Positions 1 through 9,073 of a DNA stretch of 64,000 nucleotides are shown one piece after another. The DNA comes from Methanobrevibacter sp. Lineage in GTDB: Archaea > Methanobacteriota > Methanobacteria > Methanobacteriales > Methanobacteriaceae. A program made the position numbers and the translations under genes. The DNA is taken from NCBI GenBank assembly GCA_017434555.1, contig JAFRFB010000055.1:18637-82636 (forward strand), given 5' to 3'. The notes beneath the pieces are model-generated. The model was not told the DNA's origin. It worked only from the letters and a program-made list of their open reading frames with translations, and ran no database searches. Numbering within the stretch: position 1 is the first letter of the stretch; the number at the start of each line of letters is the position of its first letter.

Positions 1-24
1 GTCAAAAATTCATTATGACAGGTA

Positions 25-285
25 TTAGATATATTTTTGCACTTCCAATCCCTTTTCGGTACATTTGTATAAACGTCCTTTCCTGACTTCTTCGTTTACA
101 CAAATTACTAATTTTTCTTTTTTTAAATCGGAAAGTGATGCTGATACCTGGCTTGTTTTGATTCCTATTTCTTTAGCTATTTCTGAAGGCATTTTGACTT
201 CTGAACCGATGCTTTTTAATGTTTTGCTTCTGTATGGTGAAATTTTTACATAACCCAATTTCCGGTACAGCTCTTTTTCTTCCAT
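25..285 (-). CDS. Winged-helix transcriptional regulator (ArsR/MarR-like)
   Basis: This 86-residue protein looks like a single winged-helix DNA-binding domain. Residues 30-60 read as a helix-turn-helix (PSEIAKEIGIKTSQVSASL followed by a basic segment), and residues 61-82 as a beta wing ending in the typical 'Y.CTEKGLE' strand. No sensor domain or metal-binding cysteines are visible. It starts at the ATG at 285 and is transcribed away from mch across a 260-bp gap, so it could control its own or the neighbouring promoter. The ligand and targets are unknown. The family call is secure; the role is inference. Confidence 0.75.
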   Translation of the reverse strand: MEEKELYRKLGYVKISPYRSKTLKSIGSEVKMPSEIAKEIGIKTSQVSASLSDLKKEKLVICVNEEVRKGRLYKCTEKGLEVQKYI

Positions 286-471
286 AATATATAGTTTTAT
301 AATTAAATTAAAATTCTTATATACTAATTATCTGTTAATTATACTTTTTTGTATCTATTTTAACACAAATTATTTGTCATCTTCAATTTTGACAATTTTT
401 GTTTGGAATATGCTAATTTCTTGTAATGTAATCCTTGAAGTTTGCCATTTTTAAAAAATAATTTAGGCAAG

Positions 472-526
472 TATAAATAAGAATAAAACAATAATTTTAA
501 ATAATAACTTACATTATTCGTAAGTT
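472..526 (+). promoter_or_regulatory. mch promoter with inverted repeat at the transcript start
   Basis: A TATA box (TATAAATA, 472-479) would place the transcription start near 500-505. A perfect inverted repeat follows at once: AACTTAC at 506-512 and GTAAGTT at 520-526, separated by 7 nt. It could be an operator overlapping the start site or a hairpin at the 5' end of the mch mRNA, about 13 nt before the Shine-Dalgarno GAGGT (539-543). Confidence 0.5.
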
Positions 527-549
527 TAATATTTATTCGAGGTTAAATG

Positions 550-1521
550 ATGGTAAGTGTAAACTTAGAAGCTAAAAAAACCGTAGATGTAATGATAGAA
601 AAAGCAGATGCATTAAACATCGCAGTATCAACCTTAGAAAACGGTGCTACTGTTTTAGATTGTGGTGTAAATGTAGATGGAAGTTTTAAAGCAGGTGAAC
701 TTTATACTAAAGTTTGTCTCGGTGGTCTTGCAGACGTTGGAATTTCAATTCCTGGTGACTTGTCTGAAAAATTCGCTCTTCCTTCTGTAAAAATCAAAAC
801 TGACTCTCCTTCCATTTCAACTTTAGGTTCTCAAAAAGCAGGTTGGTCTGTTAGTGTTGGAGATTTCTTTGCTTTAGGTTCAGGTCCTGCTCGTGCAATC
901 GCATTAAAACCGGCTGAAACTTATGAAGAAATTGATTACGAAGACAAAGATGCTGATTTAGCTATTTTAACTTTAGAAGCTGATGTATTACCTGGTGAAG
1001 ATGTTGCACAATACATTGCTGATGAATGTGATGTAGACGTTAAAAACGTTTATTTACTTGTAGCTCCTACTTCTTCCTTAGTAGGTTCAATCCAAATCTC
1101 AGGAAGAGTTGTTGAAAACGGTACCTACAAAATGTTGGAAGCAATTAAGTTTGATGTAACCAAAGTAAAACACGCTGCAGGTATTGCTCCAATCGCACCT
1201 ATTGATCCTGACGGATTAAAAGCTATGGGTAAAACCAACGACGCTGTTTTATTCGGTGGAAGAACCTATTACTATGTTGAATCTGATGAAGATGATGATA
1301 TTGCTGATGTTGCTGCAAAATTACCATCATCCGCAGCTGATGGATATGGAAAACCATTCTTCGACGTATTCAAAGAAGCTGAATTTGACTTCTATAAAAT
1401 CGATAAAGGAATGTTTGCTCCAGCAGAAGTTGTTATCAATGATTTAACTACTGGAAAAATCTATAAAGAAGGATTTGTAAACGCTGATTTACTCAAAAAA
1501 TCCTTTGGTGTAGACGAATAG
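550..1521 (+). CDS. mch: Methenyl-tetrahydromethanopterin cyclohydrolase
   Basis: Mch interconverts formyl- and methenyl-tetrahydromethanopterin, a cytoplasmic step of CO2 reduction to methane. The whole protein matches the family in length and in its signature blocks, including CGVNVDGSFKAGELYTKVC, GDFFALGSGPARAIALKPAE, VLLVAPTSSLVGSIQ-type and GKTNDAVLFGGRTYYY segments. Two in-frame ATGs occur at 547 and 550. The one at 550 is preferred because GAGGT then sits 6 nt upstream and family members begin MVSVN. The gene is monocistronic: its own promoter lies upstream and a strong terminator hairpin follows. It is one of the two best indicators that the host is a methanogen. Confidence 0.97.
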   Translation: MVSVNLEAKKTVDVMIEKADALNIAVSTLENGATVLDCGVNVDGSFKAGELYTKVCLGGLADVGISIPGDLSEKFALPSVKIKTDSPSISTLGSQKAGWSVSVGDFFALGSGPARAIALKPAETYEEIDYEDKDADLAILTLEADVLPGEDVAQYIADECDVDVKNVYLLVAPTSSLVGSIQISGRVVENGTYKMLEAIKFDVTKVKHAAGIAPIAPIDPDGLKAMGKTNDAVLFGGRTYYYVESDEDDDIADVAAKLPSSAADGYGKPFFDVFKEAEFDFYKIDKGMFAPAEVVINDLTTGKIYKEGFVNADLLKKSFGVDE

Positions 1522-1530
1522 ATTAAATTG

Positions 1531-1557
1531 GCTATCTTTTGATAGCTCTTTTTTTTT
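1531..1557 (+). terminator. mch terminator
   Basis: GCTATC (1531-1536) and GATAGC (1541-1546) form a perfect stem with a TTTT loop, followed by a T-rich run to 1557. It lies just after the mch stop codon. Confidence 0.8.
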
Positions 1558-1675
1558 ACTTTTTTTTTAAAGATTTTAGATTAAATCATATATTTTTTCA
1601 CTTAATTTTATATACTATTAATTTTAAATTATTAATTGCTCATTTGAGAGTATATAATTAAAAAAGGTGTATATT

Positions 1676-2485
1676 ATGCAATTAGGAGAAATTATTTCAG
1701 ATGCTTTAAAATATCCATTTAATGATTACGGTAAATGGTTAGTTTTAGGCGTATTATTTATAGTTTGTAGTTTGGGTTCTATACTTGCTCAATTTAAAGT
1801 TTATAATAACATATTAAGTCTTATATTGATTGTTGTATCAGTTTTTGTTAGTATTATTGTATTAGGATACGCTCTTAGCGTTTTAAGAAATGGAATTGAA
1901 TTATCCGATGAAATTCCTGATTTTGATTGGACAAATAACTTTGTGGATGGTATTAAATATGTTGTAGTAACTTTTGTTTACTTCCTTATTCCTACTATTA
2001 TCGTAAGTATCATCTCATTTATAACTGGTTACGGTCCTCTTTCAAAAATCTTAACTCAGCAAAACATGCAAAAATTCGCAGCTTTAAATGGAACTGTAAC
2101 TGCTAATGATATTTTCAATATCGTTCCTAAAGAAGTATGGGCTTCATTATTTACCTCTATTGCAATTACCGCAATTATTGCATTGATTTTATTCATCATA
2201 TTTGCTATCTTTGATTACGTTGCACTTTGTAGATTAGCTAAATATGACAGTTTAGGTGAAGCATTTGCTTTTAAAGAGGTTTTTTCCGATATTAAAGAAA
2301 TTGGCTTTTTAAAAATCTTAGCATATTTAATTATTGCACTCGTTATTTCATCAATTGTTGGAATAATATTAGCATTTGTATCTGCAGTTCCATTCATTGG
2401 AATTATCGTTGCAGCTTTATTTGGAAATTCATTCCTTATTTTATTTAACAACAGAGCATTAGGTTTATTATACTCAGACGTATAA
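1676..2485 (+). CDS. DUF4013 polytopic membrane protein
   Basis: This 269-residue protein has about six hydrophobic segments, two near the N-terminus (residues 20-65), one near 100-120 and three in the last 130 residues. The N-terminal 'DALKYPFNDYGKWL' pattern is characteristic of the DUF4013 family common in Methanobacteriaceae. Its function is unknown. A GTG at 1667 gives a 3-residue longer form, but AGGTG at 1664-1668 is correctly spaced (7 nt) for the ATG at 1676, so that start is chosen. It stands alone between mch and the adhesin gene, with a T-rich stretch after the stop codon. Confidence 0.8.
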   Translation: MQLGEIISDALKYPFNDYGKWLVLGVLFIVCSLGSILAQFKVYNNILSLILIVVSVFVSIIVLGYALSVLRNGIELSDEIPDFDWTNNFVDGIKYVVVTFVYFLIPTIIVSIISFITGYGPLSKILTQQNMQKFAALNGTVTANDIFNIVPKEVWASLFTSIAITAIIALILFIIFAIFDYVALCRLAKYDSLGEAFAFKEVFSDIKEIGFLKILAYLIIALVISSIVGIILAFVSAVPFIGIIVAALFGNSFLILFNNRALGLLYSDV

Positions 2486-2669
2486 ACCTAACCTTTTTTC
2501 TTTTTTTACATTCGATTACTATGCTACCTGTTTTCATGAATTGATTGAAATAGCGCTGTCACTTCTACAAATATCTTCACTATTTTTGTTAATAGGATGC
2601 TTTAAATATTATTAATTTTATAAATTTTTACTAGTGAAAGCATTTTCATATTGCTTTTGGAGGAAAATC

Positions 2670-4973
2670 ATGATTAATAATAAAAAGTTTCTTCTGTTTT
2701 TCATATGTGTTTTTACACTATGTATGCTGTTGCCCGTTGTGAGTGCAAACAATACTACAATTTACGTTTCACCGGATGCGGGCGATGATGGGGACGGAAG
2801 TATTTCAAATCCCTACAACAGTATTTCAAAGGCATTGGATGATGTCAGCGAAGATAAAAATACAATTCTTTTGGAAAATGGAACATATTTTGAGAATAAT
2901 ATCAATATAGTTAAATCTGTAAATATAATCGGTGAAGATGATGCAGTTGTGGATGGGGGCAATAAGGAAATCTTATTTAAAATCAGCAATGCTTCAACAG
3001 TTATAATGGCTAATCTGACATTTAAAAATGCATTTTCAAACTCCGTCGGGGCTGCTGTAATAAATAATGGAAATCTCTGTGTTGATAGGGTAAGTTTTAT
3101 AAACAATATGGCACGTTCATCAGCCGCTATAGATAATAACGGAAATTTGCTTGTCATGAACTCTTATTTTGAAGGAAATAGGGCGATTGGTCGTGATGGC
3201 GGTGCAATATCCAATATGAAAAATGCGGTTGTTATCAACTCCACATTTATCAATAATACTGCATCAAGAAATGGGGGAGCCATAAAACATCAGGGAAACA
3301 GATTCAGCGTTACAAACTCAACATTCATTGGAAATGATGCCTTTGGACTGGACAATTATGGTGGCGCTATCTATATCTGGGCTTCCAAAGCACAAATAAC
3401 AAACTCGATCTTTAAAAGCAATGTTGGAGGTTACGGAGGTGCAATATTTATCAGCGGAGGAAATCTTGAAAGCACTGCATTAAACCTAACTCGATGTGTA
3501 TTTGAAGACAACTACGCAAGAAGCGGCAGTGATTTGGAAATTGATGACGGAGTCGTAAATGTCACTTATTCAAAGATATTGGATGGGGTGGCAGTTTTAA
3601 AAACCTCACAGGTCTACCTTGATTATAACTGGTGGGGTGAAAATGACCCTGACTTCAGTGAAATAGTAACCTCACCAAAACCTGACATTTATGGGACTTT
3701 AAAAGTGACAAATAATAACAATACTGTTAAAACAGGAGTCTACTGGGTCAACAGCTCTCAGATTGTTAGTGAAATACCTCAAATGATTGGTAACATCACC
3801 ATAAACTCTACACTAATTGATGACGTTGATTTTTCAATGGAATATGAATTCAATCTTAGTGAAAACTCAACTGTCAGTGTCTCTCTTGACCGTGAAGTTC
3901 AAAATCTCACTGTAATCTCTCAAATCAAAACGCTTTTAACGGCTGAAGACGTTGAGATGTATTATCATGACGGTACACGTTATAAAGTTGTCTTAACTGA
4001 TATTGATGGTAATCCTTTATCCAATCAGTCATTGGTGATAAAAATCAACGGTGTTGAATACAAAAGAACAACAGACATTAACGGAAGCGCTTCAATAGGG
4101 CTTAATCTGGATTCTGCCAATTATACTGTGGACGTGGTTTATCTTTCACCGCTTGAAAAATATTTAAGCTGCAACACGACTTCAAATGTTAATATATTAT
4201 CTACAATTAATGGAAATGATGTGGTTAAAGTATTTAGAAACGATACTCAGTATTACGCAACGTTCAGAAATTCTAATGGAGATTATCTTCCTAACGGAGT
4301 AATCATATGGTTTAATATCAATGGTGTTTTATATGGGCGTACCGTCAGGGAAAACGGTGTTGCAAAGCTCAACATTAATCTGGAGGCAGGAGAGTATATT
4401 CTGACTGCAATGAACAGTGTAAACGGTGAGCAATCTTCCAATATCATTACAGTACTGTCCAAATTCAGTGAAAACAATGACCTGGTCAAATACTATAAAA
4501 ATGACTCCCAGTACACTGTAAAGCTTATTGGTGATGATGGAAAAGCTGTAGGTGCCGGTGAAAAAGTCACATTCAATATCAACGGAGTATTCTACACCCG
4601 TACAACAAACGCTTCAGGAATTGCTAAATTAAACATTAATCTGGGGCCTGGCAGTTATATAATCACTGCAGAATATGCCGGATGCAGGGTAGCAAACACT
4701 ATCACAGTTTTACCGGTATTATCTGCAAGCGATATTTCAATGTCATATCGTGACGGAACACAGTTTAAGGCAAAGCTTTTAAATGGTCAGGGAAATCCCC
4801 TCAGCGGTCAAAACATAACATTCAATATTAACGGTGTATTTTATAATCGTTCAACCGATGTAAACGGTACTGCAAGGCTAAACATTAACTTACAGCCTGG
4901 TGAATATATCATTACTTCTACTTATAATGGAGGTAACATTGCCAATAATGTAAAAGTAAAAGAGGTTAATTAA
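2670..4973 (+). CDS. Secreted adhesin-like protein: beta-helix plus Ig-like repeats
   Basis: The 767-residue product begins with a signal peptide (about residues 1-27, ending VVSAN). Residues 30-330 form a right-handed parallel beta-helix of the pectate-lyase-like type, with repeated 'N.GG.I' and 'N.F..N' coils. The C-terminal half carries about four tandem Ig-like repeats of roughly 80-90 residues, each with a core such as TFNINGVFYTRTT and a closing 'LNINL.PG.YIIT'. No membrane or wall anchor follows the last repeat, so attachment to pseudomurein may depend on the repeats. A GTG at 2634 would lengthen it, but GGAGG at 2659-2663 fits the ATG at 2670 and puts the signal peptide first. The same repeat occurs in two other proteins in this window. 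Confidence 0.88.
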   Translation: MINNKKFLLFFICVFTLCMLLPVVSANNTTIYVSPDAGDDGDGSISNPYNSISKALDDVSEDKNTILLENGTYFENNINIVKSVNIIGEDDAVVDGGNKEILFKISNASTVIMANLTFKNAFSNSVGAAVINNGNLCVDRVSFINNMARSSAAIDNNGNLLVMNSYFEGNRAIGRDGGAISNMKNAVVINSTFINNTASRNGGAIKHQGNRFSVTNSTFIGNDAFGLDNYGGAIYIWASKAQITNSIFKSNVGGYGGAIFISGGNLESTALNLTRCVFEDNYARSGSDLEIDDGVVNVTYSKILDGVAVLKTSQVYLDYNWWGENDPDFSEIVTSPKPDIYGTLKVTNNNNTVKTGVYWVNSSQIVSEIPQMIGNITINSTLIDDVDFSMEYEFNLSENSTVSVSLDREVQNLTVISQIKTLLTAEDVEMYYHDGTRYKVVLTDIDGNPLSNQSLVIKINGVEYKRTTDINGSASIGLNLDSANYTVDVVYLSPLEKYLSCNTTSNVNILSTINGNDVVKVFRNDTQYYATFRNSNGDYLPNGVIIWFNINGVLYGRTVRENGVAKLNINLEAGEYILTAMNSVNGEQSSNIITVLSKFSENNDLVKYYKNDSQYTVKLIGDDGKAVGAGEKVTFNINGVFYTRTTNASGIAKLNINLGPGSYIITAEYAGCRVANTITVLPVLSASDISMSYRDGTQFKAKLLNGQGNPLSGQNITFNINGVFYNRSTDVNGTARLNINLQPGEYIITSTYNGGNIANNVKVKEVN

Positions 4974-4987
4974 ACCTCTATTTTTTC
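4961..4987 (+). terminator. Adhesin gene terminator overlapping the stop codon
   Basis: AGAGGTT (4961-4967) pairs with AACCTCT (4973-4979) around a 5-nt loop, then a T run follows. The TAA stop lies inside the hairpin. Confidence 0.7.
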
Positions 4988-5048
4988 TATTTTTTTAGAT
5001 ATAATTTCTTAGAAATATTTATAAACACTTTTTTTAAAATATTTACAT

Positions 5049-5597
5049 ATGAAGGGAATTAGTAAGCTCATGGCAGATATTGATGTGGAGGAGTTTGTTG
5101 AAAATTATGTTGATGTGGAACATTTTCAGGGACTCTGTAAGGAATGTGAGGATTATGGAAAGAATTGGAGCTGTCCTCCATTTGATTTTGATGTAATGGA
5201 AATATGGAACACTTTTGAAAAGTTAAAAATAATTGCTTTTAAAATAGATTTTGATGAAGAAGAACTTTCAAGAGAATATGATGTGCGGGAACTTGATTTC
5301 ATTTTAAAAAGATTAGAGAGGATGAAAATCAAGTTAATGAATGAAATTTATGCTTTGGAGGATGAAAATTCCTATGGATTATTTTTGGGAAAATGTAATC
5401 TGTGCATGAAATGTACACGTGAGTTTGGAATGCCATGTAAGATGCCATTTAAGATGAGACACTCAATAGAATCTCTTGGCGGTAATGTAGATAAATGTAT
5501 TGAGGATATATTTGGCTTTAAAATTCTTTATGCTCAAAATAATCATCTTCCGGAATATATTATTTATGTCGGCGGTTTATTGTACGAAAAAAAATAA
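5049..5597 (+). CDS. DUF2284 predicted metal-binding protein
   Basis: The 182-residue cytosolic protein carries the cysteine pattern of DUF2284 (COG5423): a first cluster CKECEDYGKNWSCPPF near residues 30-45 and a second, CNLCMKCTREFGMPCKMP, near 118-135. Seven cysteines suggest an Fe-S cluster or zinc. The reaction is unknown. A TATA box (TTTATAAA around 5018-5026) lies about 27 bp before the ATG and there is no Shine-Dalgarno, so the mRNA is probably leaderless. It stands alone between the adhesin and the F420 oxidoreductase. Confidence 0.8.
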   Translation: MKGISKLMADIDVEEFVENYVDVEHFQGLCKECEDYGKNWSCPPFDFDVMEIWNTFEKLKIIAFKIDFDEEELSREYDVRELDFILKRLERMKIKLMNEIYALEDENSYGLFLGKCNLCMKCTREFGMPCKMPFKMRHSIESLGGNVDKCIEDIFGFKILYAQNNHLPEYIIYVGGLLYEKK

Positions 5598-5873
5598 ATC
5601 TGGTTAAAAAGTATTTTCAATAGCTGGCGAAAATTCCATAATTTTGATTGTATATCTTATTGAATATCAAATATCATTACATCAACTTATAGCGGGGCAA
5701 ACATACAAAATACAATAAGCATTAATTAGGGGATTAATTCTTCTAACTTCTTTTTTTACATCAAATATCATTTTTTTATAAAAAATTTATAGAATAACCT
5801 TTTTACAATAGCATATATTCAATTTATATATGTTTTTATAAGATAAAGTTCATATTATAATATAGGTGATAAA

Positions 5874-6554
5874 ATGATTGTTAGTATTATCGGTGGAACC
5901 GGTCCTCAAGGACTAGGAATTGGTGAAAGATTAGCAATTGAAGGCGTTGATGTTATCATCGGTTCTAGAAAAGAAGAAAAGGCATTGGAAGTTGTTGAAC
6001 AAGCTAAAAAAGATTTAGCAGACTATGATTTATCAACAATGAAAGGAATGGCAAATGAAGATGCGGCAAAAGAAGGGGATGTTTTAATCATTACAGTACC
6101 TTTAGCTGCTCAAAAACCAACAGTTGAAGGAATTAAGGAATTCTGTAAAGATAAAATCGTCATGGATGCAACAGTACCTTTAGAAACAGCTATTGGTGGA
6201 AAACCATTCAGATTCATTGACCTTATGGAAGGATCTGCTGCTGAAAGAACAGCTTCAATTCTTGAAGGAACCGGTGCAAAAGTAATCTGTGCATTCTGTA
6301 ATATCTCAAACTCTCACTTGGCAAACATTCCGGAAGAAATTGACTGTGACTGTTTAATTGCAGGTGACGATAAGGAATCCAAAGAGATTGCAGCTGAAAT
6401 CATTGATAAAATCCCTGGAGTAAAAACAATTGACACAGGTATTTTGGAAAAAGCACGTATAATTGAAAAAATCACACCATTATTGATTGGATTAAACATC
6501 AAATACAAATCCCATTATGGCGGATTAAGAATTACAGGAATTAATTTCGATTAA
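5874..6554 (+). CDS. fno: F420H2:NADP oxidoreductase
   Basis: This 226-residue enzyme transfers hydride between coenzyme F420H2 and NADP+ in the cytosol, supplying NADPH for biosynthesis in methanogens. The N-terminus has the Rossmann nucleotide-binding motif (IIGGTGPQGLGIGERLA) and a following 'IGSRKEEKA' segment that favours NADP. Further matches to the NpdG/Fno family are the 'ITVPLAAQ', 'DATVPLE' and 'HYGGLRITGI' blocks. Length is typical. AGGTGAT just before the ATG at 5874 supports the start. The 276-bp upstream gap contains a TATA-like ATTTATATATG near 5820-5830 and no other gene. Confidence 0.95.
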   Translation: MIVSIIGGTGPQGLGIGERLAIEGVDVIIGSRKEEKALEVVEQAKKDLADYDLSTMKGMANEDAAKEGDVLIITVPLAAQKPTVEGIKEFCKDKIVMDATVPLETAIGGKPFRFIDLMEGSAAERTASILEGTGAKVICAFCNISNSHLANIPEEIDCDCLIAGDDKESKEIAAEIIDKIPGVKTIDTGILEKARIIEKITPLLIGLNIKYKSHYGGLRITGINFD

Positions 6555-6583
6555 TTCTACTCTTTTTTTCTTTTTTTGATAAA

Positions 6584-7069
6584 ATGGATGAACTGGAAGA
6601 TTTGATTGGAAAATCAATTGATGTAATTGATAAAGATATCACAGATGCTTTAGACAGCATCAACATCAAAGCAGCTATTTTGGAATATAAGTATAAAAAC
6701 TGTGGTGTCAGATATCCGTCCACTTCATTGAAATTAATGGATATAGATTACAATAATGTTATTTCTTTTAAAGATTTGTTTAATTTTGATAGGATTTTCA
6801 TTTTTTGGCATTATAAAGGGACAATAACAGATTTGGAAGTGTTTGATATAAGTTCTGATAAGAATCTGCTTAAAAAAGACTATGAAGTTATAGTTTCAAA
6901 AATCAATAACGGCGAAGCTCACAACATTAGGGCGGGCGATACCAAATTGCTTGCAGCTGAAAGACTAAATGATGAAGTATTTCTAAATGGAAAGAAGGTT
7001 AATAGGAGAGCTTTCGTTTTAAAAAAATATTACCTTCAAAAGATTCTAAATGAACTTAAATTATATTAA
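6584..7069 (+). CDS. MutH/Sau3AI-like endonuclease-fold protein
   Basis: I recognise the second half of this 161-residue protein as similar to the MutH/Sau3AI family. A 'KDYE.IV.KI.NGEAH.IRAGDTK.LAA' stretch (about residues 100-125) is followed by 'RRAFVLKKYYLQKIL', which parallels the conserved C-terminal R-x-F-x-LKK strand of MutH. The catalytic D...ExK of the family may be D24 with E34-Y-K36, but this placement is uncertain. There is no DNA methyltransferase, MutS or MutL nearby, so neither a restriction system nor mismatch repair is obvious. It follows fno after a T-rich terminator-like stretch and has no clear Shine-Dalgarno. It could be a degenerate or solitary nuclease. Confidence 0.6.
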   Translation: MDELEDLIGKSIDVIDKDITDALDSINIKAAILEYKYKNCGVRYPSTSLKLMDIDYNNVISFKDLFNFDRIFIFWHYKGTITDLEVFDISSDKNLLKKDYEVIVSKINNGEAHNIRAGDTKLLAAERLNDEVFLNGKKVNRRAFVLKKYYLQKILNELKLY

Positions 7070-7101
7070 CCATATATGCACAATATATCATTAGTGGTAA
7101 T

Positions 7102-7689
7102 ATGGAGTATACTAAAATTATAATATTTTTGCTTATTGTAATTGTTATAATGCTTGTTTTAAGTATCGCTTTTTTGAATCCCTTTTCAAAAGAAACATGC
7201 AATATTGAAATCATTTCTATGGATTCATTATATGTTGGGGGACAATTTAGCCTATATTTAAGTGATGGTCAGGGAAATCCTATTTCAAATGAGGATGTAG
7301 CTATTGCCTTTGTGGGTTCAAATAATGAAATCGTCAACAAAAAAGCAACCACGGATGCTTCAGGCAATGCCGTAATACCTTTGGAGGATTTGCCTGCAGG
7401 AACGTATAGTGTTTCTTGCAGTCTTCTTGAAAATAGTAGATATCAGGCAAATTCCACATCCAAACAGATTACAATTAAGGATGTTACTGAAAAATCCACA
7501 CAATCCAGTGGCTTGAGTGAGGACGGATACTCATATTATCCCCAATATGGTCCTGCTGTTGACCGTGCAGGCATAACAAGGGAATATGCCATTGCAAATA
7601 ACTGGCATTATATTTCTATGAGAATTGACGGTAAAGATGTAGGTGGATATGTTCCATATGATGCTAAAGCCGGCTGCTATCATACTTAA
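7102..7689 (+). CDS. Membrane-anchored protein with an Ig-like domain
   Basis: The 195-residue protein has one N-terminal membrane helix (residues 5-26) and no obvious cleavage site, so it is probably anchored with the rest outside. Residues 33-125 look like a beta-sandwich of the bacterial Ig/carboxypeptidase-regulatory type ('SLYLSDGQGNPISNEDVAI ... DLPAGTYSV'). The C-terminal 60 residues are tyrosine-rich and end in a cysteine-histidine pair. A ligand-binding or surface role is likely but not shown. It lies directly upstream of a broken zinc-ribbon gene. Confidence 0.65.
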   Translation: MEYTKIIIFLLIVIVIMLVLSIAFLNPFSKETCNIEIISMDSLYVGGQFSLYLSDGQGNPISNEDVAIAFVGSNNEIVNKKATTDASGNAVIPLEDLPAGTYSVSCSLLENSRYQANSTSKQITIKDVTEKSTQSSGLSEDGYSYYPQYGPAVDRAGITREYAIANNWHYISMRIDGKDVGGYVPYDAKAGCYHT

Positions 7690-7732
7690 TTAATTAGTAT
7701 TGTCTGTATTTCAAATATAATATGGTGAAAAT

Positions 7733-7850
7733 ATGAAAGAATGTCCAAATTGTGGAAAAGTTTCTCATGACAATTCAATATTTTGCTATATTATTGCGGT
7801 AATGCTTTAATTGAATCTTTATTTTCTTTTTTTACACTTTTTTTCAAATT
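7733..7850 (+). pseudogene. Frameshifted zinc-ribbon peptide gene
   Basis: A start with a good Shine-Dalgarno (GGTGA, 7724-7728) opens a frame reading CPNCGKVSHDNSIFC, the first half of the short zinc-ribbon domain seen in several other genes here. The frame then runs into a TAA at 7808-7810. Shifting frame within the TATATTATTG stretch near 7787-7796 restores the expected second half (YCGNALIE). A one- or two-base slip has therefore broken the second CxxC. The restored frame runs on into unconserved sequence, so the 3' end given is approximate. Confidence 0.6.
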
Positions 7851-7912
7851 TATTCACTTTATTTTTTTCATCATGAGGCAATTTTACTCACTTGTTAAAT
7901 AATTCTAAACTC

Positions 7913-7970
7913 TTTAGAATATTGATTAAAGGAAGTTATGATGTTATATATTAAAACAAAGAGTTTATAA
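7913..7970 (+). promoter_or_regulatory. Rpn-type promoter with conserved upstream element (copy 1)
   Basis: A 27-bp element (7913-7939, core GATTAAAGGAAGTTAT) lies 24 bp before a TATA-like TTTATAA (7964-7970). The same element, with one mismatch and the same spacing to a TATA box, precedes the second Rpn-like gene at 31399. It probably marks a regulator site shared by both genes. Confidence 0.55.
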
Positions 7971-8042
7971 ACTATTAAATACAAAATAGTACTTAATTAA
8001 CATTATTTAATGATAATGGATAAAAATTAAGGAGGTTATATT

Positions 8043-8930
8043 TTGACTGAAATGTTTGAAGATAGGAGCTTCAAGAGACTAACGAGCAAATTTCCGATTC
8101 CTATGCTAAAATATTTGAGGGTTCAACATTTAATGGCTAAACCATATCCAACTAAAATTGAAGCAGGGGATGATACAAGGCAGTTTTTGGATTATGTTAT
8201 TGAAATAGCAGAGAATAAATTGTTTGATTTGGAATTTCATAGTTCATTCTTGACAATTAATCATTTAGGAAGATATGGTACGTATAAGATTAACTTAAGA
8301 ATTGATTCCAAGAAATGTGTCTATCAATGTATACTTTGCACTGGAGATCCGGAAAAATCCAAACGGAATCTCAAAATCAACGAAAATGAGGAAGTAAAAT
8401 TAAATATAATTTTCACCCTTGAAGATGATGCGGATGAAAAAATAGAAATACTCGAAGAGATAATAGATAATAATAAGAAATTAACCGATACCGATATTGA
8501 ACTTATTTATTTAACTGTGGCACTATATATGAAAAGTAAATTAACCAAATCCGAATTGCTCTTGAAGATTGCAGATTTAACAAATAAAGTTGAAGGGTTA
8601 ACAGAAGAGGAAATTCGTGAAATTAAGATTTTTCAGAAAGCTTTTATGAAAAAGTTCATTTCTGATGATGATGAATTAAAAGGAGAAATAGATAAAATGA
8701 TATCAATAAGCGAATTAGAATTGTTAAAAGAATTGTTCCCAGAAGAAACACGTATTTTGGTTGCAGGTGAGAAAGAAAAAGGAATAGAAGAAGGAATAGA
8801 AGCAGGAATAGAAGAAGGAATGGAAATCCGATCTGTTGAAATCGCTAAAAACATGAAGAACTTTGGCAATGATTATGAGTATATTTCAACAATAACTGGC
8901 CTTAGTTTGGAAGATATAGAAAAGTTATGA
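8043..8930 (+). CDS. Rpn/YhgA-like PD-(D/E)XK nuclease family protein
   Basis: The 295-residue protein matches the Rpn family (recombination-promoting nuclease, formerly 'putative transposase YhgA-like'). The N-terminal half carries a nuclease-like core with 'LFDLEFHSS' (about residues 60-70) in the place of the usual E-x-Q strand. The C-terminus has the family's glycine-spaced helix (KEKGIEEGIEAGIEEGMEI) and the closing 'TGLSLEDIEKL'. The usual first catalytic aspartate is hard to place, so activity is uncertain. Translation starts at TTG 8043, six nt after a strong GGAGGT (8031-8036). It is the only gene in its region and shares its promoter element with the gene at 31538. Confidence 0.75.
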   Translation: MTEMFEDRSFKRLTSKFPIPMLKYLRVQHLMAKPYPTKIEAGDDTRQFLDYVIEIAENKLFDLEFHSSFLTINHLGRYGTYKINLRIDSKKCVYQCILCTGDPEKSKRNLKINENEEVKLNIIFTLEDDADEKIEILEEIIDNNKKLTDTDIELIYLTVALYMKSKLTKSELLLKIADLTNKVEGLTEEEIREIKIFQKAFMKKFISDDDELKGEIDKMISISELELLKELFPEETRILVAGEKEKGIEEGIEAGIEEGMEIRSVEIAKNMKNFGNDYEYISTITGLSLEDIEKL

Positions 8931-9073
8931 TTATTTATAACTTTTCTTTTCATTAAATCCCTAAAACTACTAATTAATCATATAAAGCAATTTGCCTCTA
9001 CTTTGAAAAGTAAATTTCTAGCTAGTTTTCTTGATTATACTATTAATCTGGATTAAAAAAGAGAATAAGAAAA

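Noticed and set aside
2813..3157. Long antisense frames, such as one of 114 codons inside the first adhesin and similar ones in the NRPS gene
   Set aside because: They mirror the strongly biased codons of the true gene, have no ribosome binding site and show no domain.
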